A stretch of 64,000 bases of DNA from Lophium mytilinum (taxonomy: Eukaryota; Ascomycota; Dothideomycetes; Mytilinidiales; Mytilinidiaceae), in assembly GCA_010093605.1 (NCBI GenBank), contig MU004190.1, forward strand, positions 1,315,125 through 1,379,124, written 5' to 3'. Positions 10,801 to 23,411 of the stretch are shown here, piece by piece (within the stretch, counting starts at the first letter, position 1; each line of letters opens with the position of its first letter). Position numbers and translations under genes: made by a program. Below the pieces are notes generated by a model. The model saw nothing but the letters and a program-made list of their open reading frames with translations. It was not told the DNA's origin and searched no databases.

Positions 10801-11278
10801 CAATCACATCTCCAGCAACTCCAGTCTCTTTGGCGCGCTCGAGTAGCGGGAATATGCCCTGCACGAGCTCTGGGAAACCCTCTGCAAATGTTGAACCCAT
10901 CAGCCGGGGGTGGGCCTTCGCTGCGAGTGGCACAAAGTGCTCATTGTAGATGGCTACATAGTGAGGGCCCCTGAAATAGTTAGTTGAGAGCACGGCGGTA
11001 CCGACAGCGGTATTGAAGTGGTACCAGTATAGGGTAGCGGGTCGGGAGTCTGCGAAGACCATGCGGCAGGCCATGCGCAACGTCGGGTGCCATCCTTCGA
11101 GGGGACCGAGACGGGATTGCGCCCAGTTCGCCGTCTTGAAGAACTGTACATGGTCGGTGTGTGGCAGATCGAGAGTCCAGTCTCGCACGGCGTTGCGAGG
11201 GCCCATGAAGGGTTGATCGTCGCTCTCTGCAGGCGGGGTCGGGGGTGGAACCCGGTCTGCTTCAGACTGTGCCTTCAT
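7813..11278 (-). CDS. Hybrid histidine kinase with in-frame TGA before the receiver
   Basis: Exons on the minus strand: 11278-11025, 10970-10761, 10708-9886, 9835-9571, 9516-8300, 8232-7813; introns are 50-67 nt. Order of domains: PAS (about residues 50-175), GAF (about 195-340), second PAS/PAC (about 370-490), HisKA with phospho-acceptor His near 528 (SHEMRNPL), HATPase with N-box NLMTNAIKF, DTGIGM, FERFRQ and GSGLGLFI, then a receiver with VLLVEDN and phospho-Asp near 873 (LMDMQMP), and a Pro/Ser-rich tail. It senses an unknown signal and passes phosphate to an Hpt protein. At 8672-8674 a TGA interrupts the frame after FGFYVKA; the next codons (CGT GCG TCT) continue in frame into the receiver. 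Fungal relatives read about FYVKxRR here, so CGA to TGA is likely. An 87-nt in-frame intron (8597-8683, weak GTGAAA donor, TTGCAG acceptor) could remove it. Otherwise the product ends at ~798 residues without a receiver. Confidence 0.82.
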
Positions 11279-12203
11279 CCTCCCTGGGTCATTTCGTAGC
11301 GCGTGCGTCGCGTAATGAAGCTCCTGGGTAATAGTATTCTAGAAAGAAGAGTTGTAGACACGGTAGACAAAAGCACTGTGTCCTGAAGTGAGTGGAAACG
11401 GCATCCTCAGCCTCCACGTGACTTGTGGCTATTTCTGTGGGTTCGCCGGCACCCCGTTTGGGCCAGATGACATGCAATGAGCCGTTGATTTGACGTCTAC
11501 AGATCCTCAACTTTCTGCGGGCCCGGCAGCGCTACTCAGAATCGTCGGGTCACTCTAGCCGACAGTTCCCAATGTTCTTGAGCCGAAAGGGCCGAATCTA
11601 GTCAGATTCTGACTTTTTTGATGAGTTTATATACTCTCATGACTCGGCACGCGTTTTAGAGCTGGGAGAAAAAGCAACCACGCGTGTTGGGGGAGGCGGA
11701 CCAACGTCCGTCGTACTTACGTCAGGCATAGTGATCAACTAACTACTTTATATTCAGAGACCGCTTGGTGGAATCGACTAGAGCCCTACAAAAGAATACC
11801 TTTCAGTCTATTACACTCCTTTTCGTAGCTTGACGCGTTGAAGACGAAGTATCACAAGAACTCTAGGCTTTTTCAAGTTTCAAAACAGGTTTCCGTGTCT
11901 GTTACACGAAGAAAAGCAATCCACAACGCTATCACCCTCGATGTAAGATCTGAGATAGAGGAAGAGTTTTGCGCGGATGATGATCACTTCTTATATTAAT
12001 GCTCAGGACGTAGAGCGGCATTCGCCTTGAACATGCATTAGGGGAAAATCTCTTCGTGTACCAGGTGTAGAAGACAAGTATTGTAATAAGTTCAAGCATG
12101 CCACTTATTACATAAACTCTCGGTCTAGTACCTTCAATCGTGTCGCCTGAGCCCTCCTTGACTTCTCTCTTATTCCCAAGCCCCGGGTATCAATATCGTA
12201 TCT
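11279..12203. other. Intergenic / histidine kinase promoter
   Basis: About 920 bases between the kinase start and the end of the coiled-coil locus, both on the minus strand. No conserved frame, RNA gene or repeat was recognised. Confidence 0.4.
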
Positions 12204-12838
12204 CTAAGTCCGATCCCGTGCTTTGAGCTTATGAGTAGCGATGATGTCCCTCAGCTCTTCAATCGTCTTCGTTTGCTTCTGAATGGTCAGATCCAATGCC
12301 TTGAGCGTCTCGTCACGGGTATCGGAGGCCCCTTTCAGTATCCGGTCCAATCGGTGCTGCTGCTCTCTGATCAGCTTCTCTTAAGCCCCTATCTCATATT
12401 TCTGCATGTCGATCTGCTCATCTTTCCTCCCAAGCTCGCGCTTGCTCGCCTTGATCTTTTGTCTTTGCCTCTTTATCTTTCGATCGCGAGTATCCAGAGC
12501 TTGCTGGAAAATGTCCATGTCTTGGCACCGACGATCTGCTTGACGATCTGCTCTCAAGCACCACTCGCGATCTAAAAAATGCGAGGGTCTTTGGTTGATG
12601 GATGTTGATCGCGCGATGTAAGTTCTTGGATAGTGGTTCAGTCCTTCTTTTAGTCTTTAGCTCCGATATTTCTCAGTGGTTGAAAACGCTTACCTCTTGA
12701 GGCTGGCGCAAATACTACCACTTGCTTATCGGGGATGGTGAGATGAAAGAATGGCGTGTGGAAGGAGAGGGCTCTGATATACGTGTATGAGAGTGCCTGA
12801 TGAACAGAAGTGAGACTTCGCGGCGATAGGAGAAGCAT
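12204..12838 (-). pseudogene. Coiled-coil orphan gene with an in-frame TAA
   Basis: Proposed exons are 12838-12694 and 12571-12204, joined by a 122-nt intron with a GTAAGC donor and TTTTTAG acceptor; the frame is kept. Exon 2 is highly charged with heptad-like spacing (RADRQADRRCQD, KIKRQRQKIKASKREL, QKQTKTIEELRDIIATHKL), so a coiled coil is predicted. A TAA at 12381-12383 splits it: the frame reads EIGA, stop, EKLIREQQHRLDRILKG and stays open for 58 more codons to a TAG at 12204. A CAA to TAA change in a run of Gln/Glu codons is the simplest explanation. If translated as is, the product is about 110 residues. The gene resembles the small coiled-coil orphans at 29-32 kb in style only. No family was recognised. 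It may be a recently broken gene or a species-specific one with a shortened product. Confidence 0.5.
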
Positions 12839-14196
12839 CGCGAAGCAAGAAAACTTTAGGCGGCTTATTTGTGCAGTGCACGTGTGTATACGGGATCAAC
12901 CATTAAAACTCATCAACAAGGAGCATCTCTAAGATGGATAGAACCACTGAGAAGGCGAAGCGCAATCGAAAATCCACCCGAATATAACGAAAGATCGATT
13001 GACGTCGCTACACCATTGTGATGTGCTGCCACAGCATTAAACTCATCACCACAGCAGTATTCTACTTTCCAGCCATGAAAAAGCAACTTTGGCATCTTTA
13101 GTATGATTGTAGGGTATACTCTACAAGACCTCCTCGACTTTACTGGTTTGAGGGGGATATGATCGATCGATGGAGATCATGTGAATGTCACGTGTTAAAT
13201 CACTGTCAAAGTGATATCACTGTATCTTCAATCGTGTTTCAAGGTCGCGTGCAGCTCCTCATTCAAGACTTACGTAATATCAAGCGATGAAACACCCCAT
13301 AGCACTTGAAACGCTGCCCCAAAAAAAGTTCAAACCCATTAATCTAGGATCTATAGATGATGCGCGAGGAGCCTGATCTACTAACACACCTCGCAGGATG
13401 TCTTGGTGGTGAGCAGACAGGAATGGTTTATACTTATAATTGCTGGGACGGAGAGAAGTCTGCTAAACGCGAGGAGCACGCTAGTCTAGTGCATGTGGCA
13501 TGTGGAGATGCCTTTCGATGCGGCTTGTAGATCTCGATAGACACGCGGCAATCGTCTTGGCAGCCACGGGCGGATCCTCCGGCCCCTGCTTACTCCTCCA
13601 AGCTGATGCTGTCACACTGTCTATGTCGAGAGTCGAGATGCGTGCGCACAGCTTACCTTCTTCAGCCAAAGTTGCGAATATCATTGATTTGAGAAGAAAG
13701 ACGAGAAAGCGAGACGCCGAGATGCAGATGCGGAACGCTCGGATGGTCGATCAAGTCCCGAATTGCACACTAGGGGATCCATCCTGCTTACCCTTTTGTG
13801 CGAGCAAGATTATTGGTGTTGGTTGTGAAATGCACATGAAAACTTCGGTTTTCGGTGTTTACGCACGCCGATGTGCCCAGGCTGCAAGCGTCTGAGCGTA
13901 GTAGACATTTGTCCCAATGGATGGTTGAGTGAAAGAACTGTGACGTCAACACTACACCCCTACGGCGGTCATCAATATCGGACCAAAAAGTATGGACGCC
14001 CACACGCTATGAACTTTGGCACTCTCATCAAGTAGAGCCCCGCCGCGTCGTTGATGCTGTTCCATCAATGCCGCTTCAGTAACTACTTCACCAGTTACCT
14101 ATTTCCTACTGTCCCCTTCTGGTAAGGAGCTATCCCGTGTCCTTAATATTACGACGTTTTTCTAACGCAATCTAGGGACTCACGCGCGTTCGCACG
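12839..14196. promoter_or_regulatory. Promoter region of the ABC-G gene
   Basis: About 1.36 kb. It contains a perfect palindromic CRE, TGACGTCA, at 13941-13948, about 250 bp before the ABC transporter start, and a 12-bp palindrome AGTGATATCACT at 13210-13221. CRE sites bind CREB/ATF-type bZIP stress factors in fungi (known biology); control of this pump by them is inference. The open frame at 13500-13895 shows no family resemblance. Confidence 0.45.
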
Positions 14197-17100
14197 ATGT
14201 CAAATCGCGATGAGCGTCCCACGCCTCACGTGGAGAATCTTCCTGGAGGATGGATTGAGACTCCGGCGGATCCAAGCCGTCAACAATCGTATATTGGCTC
14301 TAGACAGTCTGCGACTACTACTTTAAGCAGCTCAGAAGCAACTGGAACGGCAACACCCCGACCTGTAAATACCGGAACATATCTTAATTACGATGGCGTC
14401 GCTAGGACGCCAACATCTGAGACGGCACCATTCACCAAGGAGACTTCGGCTGCCAATGACTCCTCCAATGCGAGCACAGCCGTGCCGTCGCCAGGAGAGG
14501 CAGAGAAACGCCACGAAGCGGGTGGCATTGCTACGTATCACGACCAGCACTCTGCCGAATCTATCGCTACTGAGCCCAGAGTTGAGGAAAAAGCGGAGGA
14601 CTTCAGCGACAATGAGGAGGGTTTCGCAGCCATCAAACCGGCGGCATCTGCTTCCAGGCGACCTGGCCTACAGAAGACCGCGTCAGGGAGACCAATAACG
14701 GAAGACGACCTTTTCAGGACCTTGTCGAAGCGGCGCACAAACACTTTAGGTCGCATCGATACTGCCGAGTCTGATGACGAGGAGCAGGAGGAGATCAACC
14801 GTCTAATGTCACGTATGTTTGGTCGTACTAGGCAAGAGCAATCCGAAGATGAGAAGACGCGACACGTCGGCGTCGTGTTCAAGCATCTCACCGTCAAGGG
14901 TATGGGTCTGGGTGCAGCACTTCAACCATCTGTGGGAGACTTCTTCTTGGATCTTCCCCGGTTTTTGAAGAACCTTGTCACGAAAGGTCCTCGAAAAGCG
15001 GCAAACAAACCACCAATCAGGACCATCCTTGATGACTTCTCCGGATGCATCAAACCAGGAGAGATGTTATTAGTTCTTGGTAGGCCTGGAGCTGGATGCA
15101 GTACATTCCTCAAGATTATCGGGAACCAACGTTTCGGTTATGAAGACGTCCTGGGTGATGTTACATATGGTGGCACTGACGCAAAAGAAATGGCCAAGAA
15201 ATATCGTAGCGAAGGTACGTGATTGTCGAAGACATCTCGCGACAAAAATCTCTTGAAACAACCATCAGCTAACACGTTCAGTCCTCTATAACCCGGAAGA
15301 TGACTTGCACTACGCTACTCTCAAAGTCAAGGAGACTCTTAGCTTCGCTCTTAAGACACGAACGCCCGGCAAGAACTCACGAAATGAAGGAGAGTCAAGA
15401 GCTGACTACGTCCGAGAGTTTCTACGTGTAGTTTCGAAGCTATTTTGGATAGAGCACACGCTTGGAACCAAGGTCGGGAATGAGTTTGTTCGCGGTGTAT
15501 CTGGAGGAGAGAAGAAACGTGTCAGTATTGCGGAAGCTATGATCACCAAAGCTTCGGTACAGTCTTGGGATAACAGCACCCGAGGTCTTGATGCAAGCAC
15601 TGCGCTGGAATATGTGCAGAGTCTGCGTTCCCTGACCAATATGGCCCACATCTCGACCAGCGTCGCACTTTACCAGGCTGGAGAATCCTTGTGGGATCTA
15701 TTTGACAAGGTCCTTCTGATTGACGAAGGACGTTGTTGTTACTTTGGGCCAACGGATCAGGCTGCCGATTACTTCAAGAAGATGGGCTTTGTGCAACCTG
15801 TAAGTGTTTTTCTGTCCTTGTTAGGCTTCCTTGGAAACATGGTGGCAGTCTACAATTCCGTGCTGTGCTTTTGTACGCACATCCAGCACCGCTTGAGGTC
15901 CTCTCGTACACTATCAAAACTTGCAAGGCGACCACTTTTGCACACCTGGTAGCTTGCTGAGCCACCTCAGACGGTGTTGAACTGTCACTTCATCTTCAAT
16001 GGCGCTTTTTATTTTGAGTTATGAGCTGATTGTATTAGGAACGCTGGACGACGAGCGACTTCCTCACTAGTGTTACCGACGAGCACGAAAGGCATATCAA
16101 GGAAGGCTGGGAAGATCGCATTCCCCGTTCTGCGGAACAATTTGGCGATGCGTTCGTCAAAAGTGAGAGACATACGCAGAATCTAGCGGAGATCGAAGAA
16201 TTCGAAGGAGAGACCGCCCGGATGGCTGAAGAACGCCACGCAGCTCAAACGAAAGCCACGAAGAAGAAGAATTACACTCTGAGCTTTTCCGCGCAAGTCA
16301 TGGCTTGCACCAGACGCCAGTTCCTGGTCATGACGGGTGACAGGCAATCCCTTATTGGCAAATGGGGCGGTATCTTATTCCAAGCTTTGATTGTTGGAAG
16401 CTTGTTCTACAACCTCCCTAAGACAGTCGCCGGAGCTTTCACGCGAGGTGGTGTTATGTTCTTCATGCTTCTCTTCAATGCGCTGTTAGCTCTCGCCGAG
16501 TTGACTGCCGCATTCGAGAGCCGACCCATTCTTCTGAAGCACAAGAGTTTCTCGTTCTACAGACCTGCGGCATTTGCAATCGCGCAAACAGTCGTCGATG
16601 TGCCGCTTGTTCTCGTACAAGTTTTCATTTTCGACGTCGTGGTTTACTTCATGGCCAACCTCCAACGAACAGCATCGCAATTTTTCATCAGCTTATTGCT
16701 ATTATTCATTTTGACGATGACGATGTACGCATTCTTCAGGGCCATTGGAGCATTGGTAGGGTCTCTTGATGCTGCTACGCGGATTACCGGTGTCGCTATC
16801 CAAGCACTGGTGGTGTACACAGGCTACTTGATACCTCCGCAAAAGATGCATCCATGGTTCTCCTGGCTTCGCTGGATCAACCCCGTCCAATACGGCTTCG
16901 AAGCGCTAATGGCCAATGAGTTCTACAACCTCGAGCTCGAGTGCGTCCCTCCATACATTGTTCCGATGGTCCCAAATGCCGACGTTCGATACCAGTCATG
17001 TGCTCTCCAAGGTAGCACTCCCGGAAGTTTGACCGTCAACGGTGCCGACTACATCCAAGTCGCATATCGCTACTCGCGATCGCACTTGTGGCGCAATTTT

Positions 17101-19485
17101 GGCTTCATTTGTGCCTTCTTCATCTTCTTCGTAGTTCTTACTGCGGTCGGAATGGAGATTCAGAAGCCCAATAAAGGTGGCGGCGCAGTGACAATATACA
17201 AGAGAGGACAGGTGCCGAAGTCTGTGGAGAAGGCTATGGAGGACAATGCCCAGCCAAGAGATGAGGAGACTGGGAAGACCGAGACTGCTGGCGCGGGTGC
17301 TCCCAAGGACGAGCCGACTAGCGAGAGTGATAATGAAGCAGCGAAAGGCGTTGCCAGGAACGAGACAATCTTCACCTGGCAGAACGTTAACTACACGATT
17401 CCTGTCGATAAGGGCGAACGAAAACTGCTCAATGAAGTGCAAGGATACGTCAAGCCCGGCAAGCTCACTGCTTTGATGGGAGCGTCAGGAGCGGGTAAGA
17501 CGACTTTGCTCAACACTCTCGCACAGAGGATCCGATTCGGTGTCGTCACGGGGGACTTCTTGGTCGATGGCCGGCCGCTCCCATCCTCGTTCCAGCGGTC
17601 TACTGGTTTCGCTGAGCAAATGGACGTTCACGAATCTACTGCGACGGTCCGAGAAGCCCTTCGATTCTCCGCAAGGCTGCGGCAACCCAAGGAAACGCCC
17701 CTGGAAGAGAAATACGACTACGTAGAGCGAATCATCGATCTACTTGAAATGCGTGAAATCGCTGGCGCTGCTATCGGCAAGCCCGGTTCTGGCTTAAACC
17801 AAGAGCAACGCAAGCGGGTCACCATCGGCGTTGAGCTGGCTAGTAAACCCGAACTACTCATGTTCCTCGACGAACCTACCTCTGGATTAGACTCCGGAGC
17901 GGCCTTCAACATTGTGAGGTTCCTCCGCAAGCTCGCGGATGCCGGCCAAGCTATACTCTGCACGATTCATCAGCCATCCTCCGTCCTCTTTGAGCATTTC
18001 GACCAACTGCTACTACTGAAGAATGGTGGTAGCACTGCTTATTTCGGCGAGCTCGGCCACGACAGCCGCACACTACTGGACTATCTCGAGAGAAACGGCG
18101 CGAAGAAGTGTCCTCCGAAGACGAATCCGGCGGAGTACATGCTCGAAGCAATCGGCGCTGGTAACCCAGATTACAAAGGACAAGATTGGGGCGAAGTGTG
18201 GGCCAAATCTCCTGAAAATGAAAAACTATCGCAAGAAGTGCAGGAGATCATAAGCAGCCGCCGCAGTGAGTCCGCGAAGCACAACACTGGCGACGACAGG
18301 GAGTATGCGATGCCATGGGCGACTCAAATGTCCGCCGTCATTCATCGGAGCTTTGTGGCTATGTGGAGGGATCCGGCATATATTGTGTAAGTTTTCGCTC
18401 CTACCTAGAGATATCGTCGCTAACTTCTGTAGTGGAATGTTCATGCTCCATATCTTCACTGGTCTCTTCAACACGTTCACGTTCTGGCATCTGGGAAATA
18501 GCCAGATCGACATGCAGTCCAGGCTCTTCTCTGTTTTCATGACACTGACTATCTGTCCTCCACTTATCCAGCAACTACAACCGCGTTATCTCAGCATGCG
18601 GTCGATATACTCGTCACGAGAGGGCAACTCGAAGATATACTCTTGGAGTGCCTTCGTATGGGGAACCATATTGAGCGAGATCCCCTATCGGATTCTAGCC
18701 GGCACCATCTATTGGTGCTGTTGGTATTGGGCTACGTGGTTCCCGAGAGATACCTACACTTCGGCCAGCATCTGGCTCTATGTCATTGCGTTCGAACTGT
18801 TCTACCTTGGGCTCGGTCAGGCAATTGCTTCGTTCGCTCCCAACGAGCTGCTGGCCTCGCTGCTGGTACCGCTATTCTTCACATTCAGTAAGTGCCACAC
18901 AACAACCTCAGCATTCCAGCCACTAACATGTTCCAGTCGTCAGTTTCTGCGGTGTCGTGGTTCCATATGCAGCCCTCCCATACTTCTGGAGATCCTGGAT
19001 GTATTGGCTCACACCCTTCAAATACCTGCTAGAAGGCATGTTGGCATTAATAACTAATGGCGTTCCCATTCGCTGCGACGCCTCTGAACTCGCGCTCTTC
19101 CCTGCACCACCGGGCCAAGACTGCCAAACGTATGCTGGCTCCTTTGCAGCGCAAACGGGTGGTTACGTGCAGACTCAGCCAAACGGAGACTGCGGGTTCT
19201 GCCAGTACTCCAACGGGACGGCTTTTGCGGCGAGCTTCAACATCGAGCCAAAGTATATCTGGCGGGACTTTGGCATCTTCTGTGAGTCCATACATTAAGA
19301 TGGCGTAATTGAAAATGAGACTAATACTCCCAGGGGCCTACATCTTCTTCAACTTCGCCGTCGTCTTCGTCTGCTCGTACCTCTATCTCGGCGGACTCCA
19401 AAAGATCAAGGACGTCGTCAGTCCAACAGCTCGGAGGAACAGGCGCGAGATGCAGAAGCGGCAGCGCACAAGCGAAAAGGCGTAG
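14197..19485 (+). CDS. PDR-type ABC-G multidrug transporter
   Basis: Six exons: 14197-15214, 15282-15799, 16039-18386, 18433-18887, 18937-19281, 19334-19485; about 1611 residues. Full-size (NBD-TMD)x2 pump of the plasma membrane. The N-terminal ~200 residues are Ser/Thr/Glu-rich. NBD1 has Walker A GRPGAGCSTFLK, signature VSGGEKKRVSIAE and the degenerate Walker B SWDNSTRGLD. NBD2 has GASGAGKTTLLN, LNQEQRKRVTIG and LLMFLDEPTSGLDS. This asymmetry is normal for fungal PDR proteins. Two sets of six hydrophobic segments follow the NBDs, with Cys-rich extracellular loops (for example DCGFCQYSNGT near the end). It probably exports drugs or secondary metabolites; within PDR it looks closer to the Snq2/Bfr1-like group, but this is inference. 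The 239-nt intron 15800-16038 is long for this genome. Confidence 0.93.
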
Positions 19486-20821
19486 GTGTGGGGACTGGGG
19501 ATTGTTCCGCCGGCCGCGGACGCAACTTGCAGGGGTTGGTTTCAGGAGCTTCCTCGCTCGGAAGGGCCGTGTCAGAATTGTACATACATGACTTGTTGGA
19601 TGCGCAAGCGGTGTAGGATACGTTGAGAGTGGCGTGTGTAGAGCGGTAAACAGAGAGCTGCATATAGCTCGACTAATTCTAGACGTGACTTTAATAGCTC
19701 GTTTGTGAGACTAACACGTGTGTTCGGCGGTGGTTTGAAGGATGATGCATGCGCACGAATCAAGATCGGCATGGTAGGGAGCGGGCTTGGCGGAGATGGC
19801 GGGGAATGACGATAGCAGCTCACGATAGTGGCCCTGGCTCCCTGGCGTTGGGAGGCAAAAGCGTCTCGGACGTGCAGGCAATCTAGACGCGCTCTTTTCA
19901 CGCCGGGGCGCAGCAGCACTCGGACAGATGGCATTCGGGTGCGCCGCCCCGTTAATTGGCCCTTTCACCTCCATCCCGGCTGCGAGAGACTCTCCAGCCT
20001 GGCCGTCCCGAGATGCCCCATTCCCCAGATGCTGCTTCCGTCGTCTCTCTACGAGGGTGGTGGATGGGCGTCCAACTCGGCTAGCGGCCCTGCCGTTTGC
20101 AGCAAACTCGTGAGAGCTGGCGGGCAGAATAGCGGAAAGCGTCACGGGCCTGGGTAAAGGGCACAGTACATTGGCACGCCTCGAGAATGCGGGGAGCTCT
20201 AATTCCAACAAAGCGCCTCAACTGCCAGACCGGCGAACGTGACGTCTCCCGTTGGCTTGCAGCTTCCAGCGCTGCCGCTCTGCTGCCCCGCGTGCGCTCA
20301 TGCGGCCACCACTCACAGCGGTGTCATTATGTCAACGGCAGAGGCTTCGAGCTGCAACATCCCATGGGGTCATCTCTCCTCACCCGCTCATGCCCAGCGC
20401 GCACCGCCTGCTCCAAGCCCTCGCCCGTCCACTTGAACGCATAAATACAGCCGAAGCGGCCATTACAGCGAGCCAGCGTCGTCCCGGCTTCTCCCCGTCA
20501 CCGCTCGGAAGATTCAGGAAGCCTTTCCACGGCTCCCATCCTCGGCACGACCCTCACCACGCCGCCGCGCCCAATCAGCACCACGCAATAGCTCTAGGAG
20601 CTGCTCTGCCTAGCTTGTTCCGAGCCAGGACGCTGTCGACGCTGAGGCTTGTTCCGACAAACGACGATATGGCTGGAGCTCTTAAAGGGACGGGCTCCCC
20701 GCCCATTGTTCGAACTGCATCACCAGCTCCCTTGGCCCAAGACTTCGTCCGTCAACAGGTTGCCAAACAACAACGCACCAATTTCCACTCTACCTCCCTC
20801 AAAACAGCTCCCTTCACCACC
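19486..20821. promoter_or_regulatory. ABC-G 3' region and PEPCK promoter
   Basis: About 1.34 kb, C+G-rich toward the right. A TGACGTC CRE-like half-site lies at 20240-20246. A long frame runs through to the PEPCK exon (from 20252) but its N-terminal part looks like translated leader. PEPCK promoters in fungi respond to carbon source; no specific gluconeogenic element was identified with certainty. Confidence 0.4.
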
Positions 20822-22870
20822 ATGGTTTCCGCCAGTGTCAACAAGACCAATCTGCACCCTGCCGGCGTCCAGTGAGTCCAATACCTGCCCACTGCTCTCG
20901 TCGAGCTCCAGCTAACCTTCCTCTTCCTTTCAGGCCGCAGCGGGAGCATACCGAGATCGAAGAAGAGCTCCATGACAAGGCCCACATCGACTACGACCGT
21001 GTCGCCATTGTACGCTAGCCCCACCCTTATCACTCCCTGCTCGAACGGCAGCTAACATCCCTCCCAGGTCGCGAACCCCTCCGTCGCCGCCCTCTATGAA
21101 GACGCCCTAGTCTACGAGACCGGCTCCGCCATCACATCCTCCGGCGCATTGTCGGCATATTCCGGTGCGAAGACTGGCCGGTCACCCTCAGACAAGCGCA
21201 TCGTGAAGGAAGAGAGCTCAGAAAATGAGATCTGGTGGGGCCCGGTCAACAAGCCGATGACGCCCGATGTAAGCTTCCCTCTCTTTCCCTTTCTACTCTC
21301 ATGGCGGTTGGTCGTGTGCCAGATAGATGGTCCGACGTCATACTGGCATCGACCATAACCGAGGATGGTCGTCGGATCGGGATGTCCATGCCATGTGCTG
21401 CATGTGGTGTGGCGTTCCCCCGCATTGATTTTCCTGCATGGGTGCTTTGCTTTTTCCGCCCTATCGCCGCTCACGTGATTCCTCGCGAACATGTACTGAT
21501 TGCTGTTCCAGGTCTGGAGAATCAACCGAGAACGTGCCATCGACTACCTAAACACCAGGAATCGCATCTACGTCGTCGATGGCTTTGCCGGCTGGGACGA
21601 GCGGTACAGGATCCGGGTCCGAGTTGTCTGCGCCCGCGCTTATCATGCTCTCTTCATGCGCAACATGCTCATCCGGCCGACGAAGGCTGAGCTCGAGGGC
21701 TTCCACCCGGATTACACCATCTACAACGGCGGTGCGTTCCCGGCTAACAGGTACACCTCTGGTATGACCTCTGCGACCTCAGTTGCCATCAACTTCAAGG
21801 ACCAAGAGATGGTCATCCTCGGAACTGAGTACGCTGGTGAGATGAAGAAGGGTGTTTTCACCGTTCTCTTCTACGAGATGCCGGTTAAGCACAACGTCCT
21901 TACCCTTCACTCCTCCGCCAACGAGGGCCAGGACGGCGACGTCACTGTCTTCTTCGGTCTCTCCGGTACTGGCAAGACTACCCTCTCTGCCGACCCCAAG
22001 CGTGCCCTCATCGGTGATGACGAGCACTGCTGGAGCGACAAGGGCGTGTTCAACATCGAGGGAGGCTGCTACGCCAAGACGATTGGTCTGTCCGCAGAGA
22101 AGGAGCCCGATATTTTCGGCGCCATCAAGTTCGGCTCGATCCTGGAGAACGTTGTCTTTGACCCGGAGACCCGTGTTGTTGACTACGACGATGATACTCT
22201 GACAGAGAACACTCGTTGCGCCTACCCGATTGAGTACATCGAGAACACCAAGATTCCCTGCATCAGCTCAGGCCACCCGAAGAACATCATCCTCTTGACC
22301 TGCGACGCTCGCGGTGTGCTTCCTCCCATCTCGAAACTAAGCACCGAGCAGACCATGTACCACTTCATCTCTGGATACACCTCCAAGATGGCCGGCACCG
22401 AGCAGGGCGTAACAGAACCCACCGCAACCTTCTCGTCGTGCTTCGCCCAACCCTTCCTGGCCCTACACCCCATGCGCTACGCAAAGATGTTGGCGGAGAA
22501 GATCGCCGAGCACGGCTCGAACGCCTGGCTCCTCAACACCGGCTGGGTCGGAGCCGGTGCCACCACCGGTGGCAAGCGCTGCCCGCTCAAGTACACTCGT
22601 GCCATCCTCGACGCCATCCACTCAGGCGAGCTCGCAAAGGCCGAGTACGAGACCTACGAGACCTTCAACCTATCCGTGCCAAAGACCTGCCCTAACGTCC
22701 CCGACGAGCTGCTCAACCCCGCGAAAGCGTGGAGCGGCACCACCGACTTCAAGGGCGAGGTCAAGAAGCTGGGCACGCTGTTCATGGAGAACTTCAAGAA
22801 GTACGAGGATCAAGCTACGACCGAGGTCATCAAGGCCGGTCCACATGTGTGTTGCTGCCAAAAAGACTAG
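20822..22870 (+). CDS. pck1: Phosphoenolpyruvate carboxykinase (ATP)
   Basis: Four exons: 20822-20871, 20934-21009, 21068-21268, 21512-22870; about 561 residues. ATP-dependent PEPCK catalyses oxaloacetate + ATP to PEP + CO2 + ADP, the committed step of gluconeogenesis, in the cytosol. Visible signatures include [42 protein letters not shown], the P-loop [11 protein letters not shown] near residue 258, the metal-site segment [22 protein letters not shown], and [15 protein letters not shown]. The start at 20822 is chosen because CACCACCATGG is a strong context and [13 protein letters not shown] matches the usual fungal N-terminus; an upstream ATG near 20670 would add ~50 residues. The 243-nt third intron is unusually long. 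The enzyme ends [12 protein letters not shown]. Confidence 0.95.
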
Positions 22871-23411
22871 ATTTGGTCTAAAGCGAAAAAAAGAAGAGGG
22901 TTCTAACATTTTTTCAGACCGAGTAAGCGAGACGTGGAACGAAACGTGTTCCTTATCTATCCTTTCTGTCCCTTCATACTCTGTGTATATTTGTCGCCGT
23001 TTCTTTTAGCGAGTTTTCTGCTTGTGAGAATGGATTGAGTGATGCGGAGGACCTTGGATCAGGTCCGGGTATTTCTTTAACCTCTTCTTTTCTTTTCTGG
23101 GGACCTAGGACGGGTTTCTTGTGTTGGCATTGGGATGGGCTGTACCGTAGATTGACCGCGCAAAGCGGGTTTGTTTAAATGGGCTGCATGAATGAACAGA
23201 TTGAACTACCCTTTTCTCCATTTGTCAATGTGATGAGTACTATGAAAATCTTATGAGTTGGACTCGCAGTCGCTACATACCCTCGAGCTGTGTTGACAAG
23301 TTTTATATGGGCTTGAGACAGAAAGATGAGATGAATGAAACAATTCAGCCTCTGCCTACCCCACACAAACTCACCCTGCCACCGCGCCGTATTGATGGTG
23401 TTCAGTGATTC
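22871..23411. other. PEPCK 3' region and TAPT1 promoter
   Basis: About 540 bases of A/T-richer sequence after the PEPCK stop with T-rich tracts, typical of a 3' untranslated region, followed by a short promoter for the next gene. No other feature seen. Confidence 0.4.

Noticed and set aside
12231-12575. Plus-strand 114-codon frame rich in Leu and Ser
   Set aside because: It is the antisense shadow of the charged coiled-coil exon on the minus strand, which has a good intron and heptad pattern.
13500-13895. Plus-strand 131-codon frame upstream of the ABC-G gene
   Set aside because: No family resemblance, overlapped by antisense frames, lies in the promoter region.
20252-20821. 190-codon N-terminal extension of PEPCK
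   Set aside because: Low-complexity translation of a GC-rich leader; the Met at 20822 has the best context and the usual fungal N-terminus.
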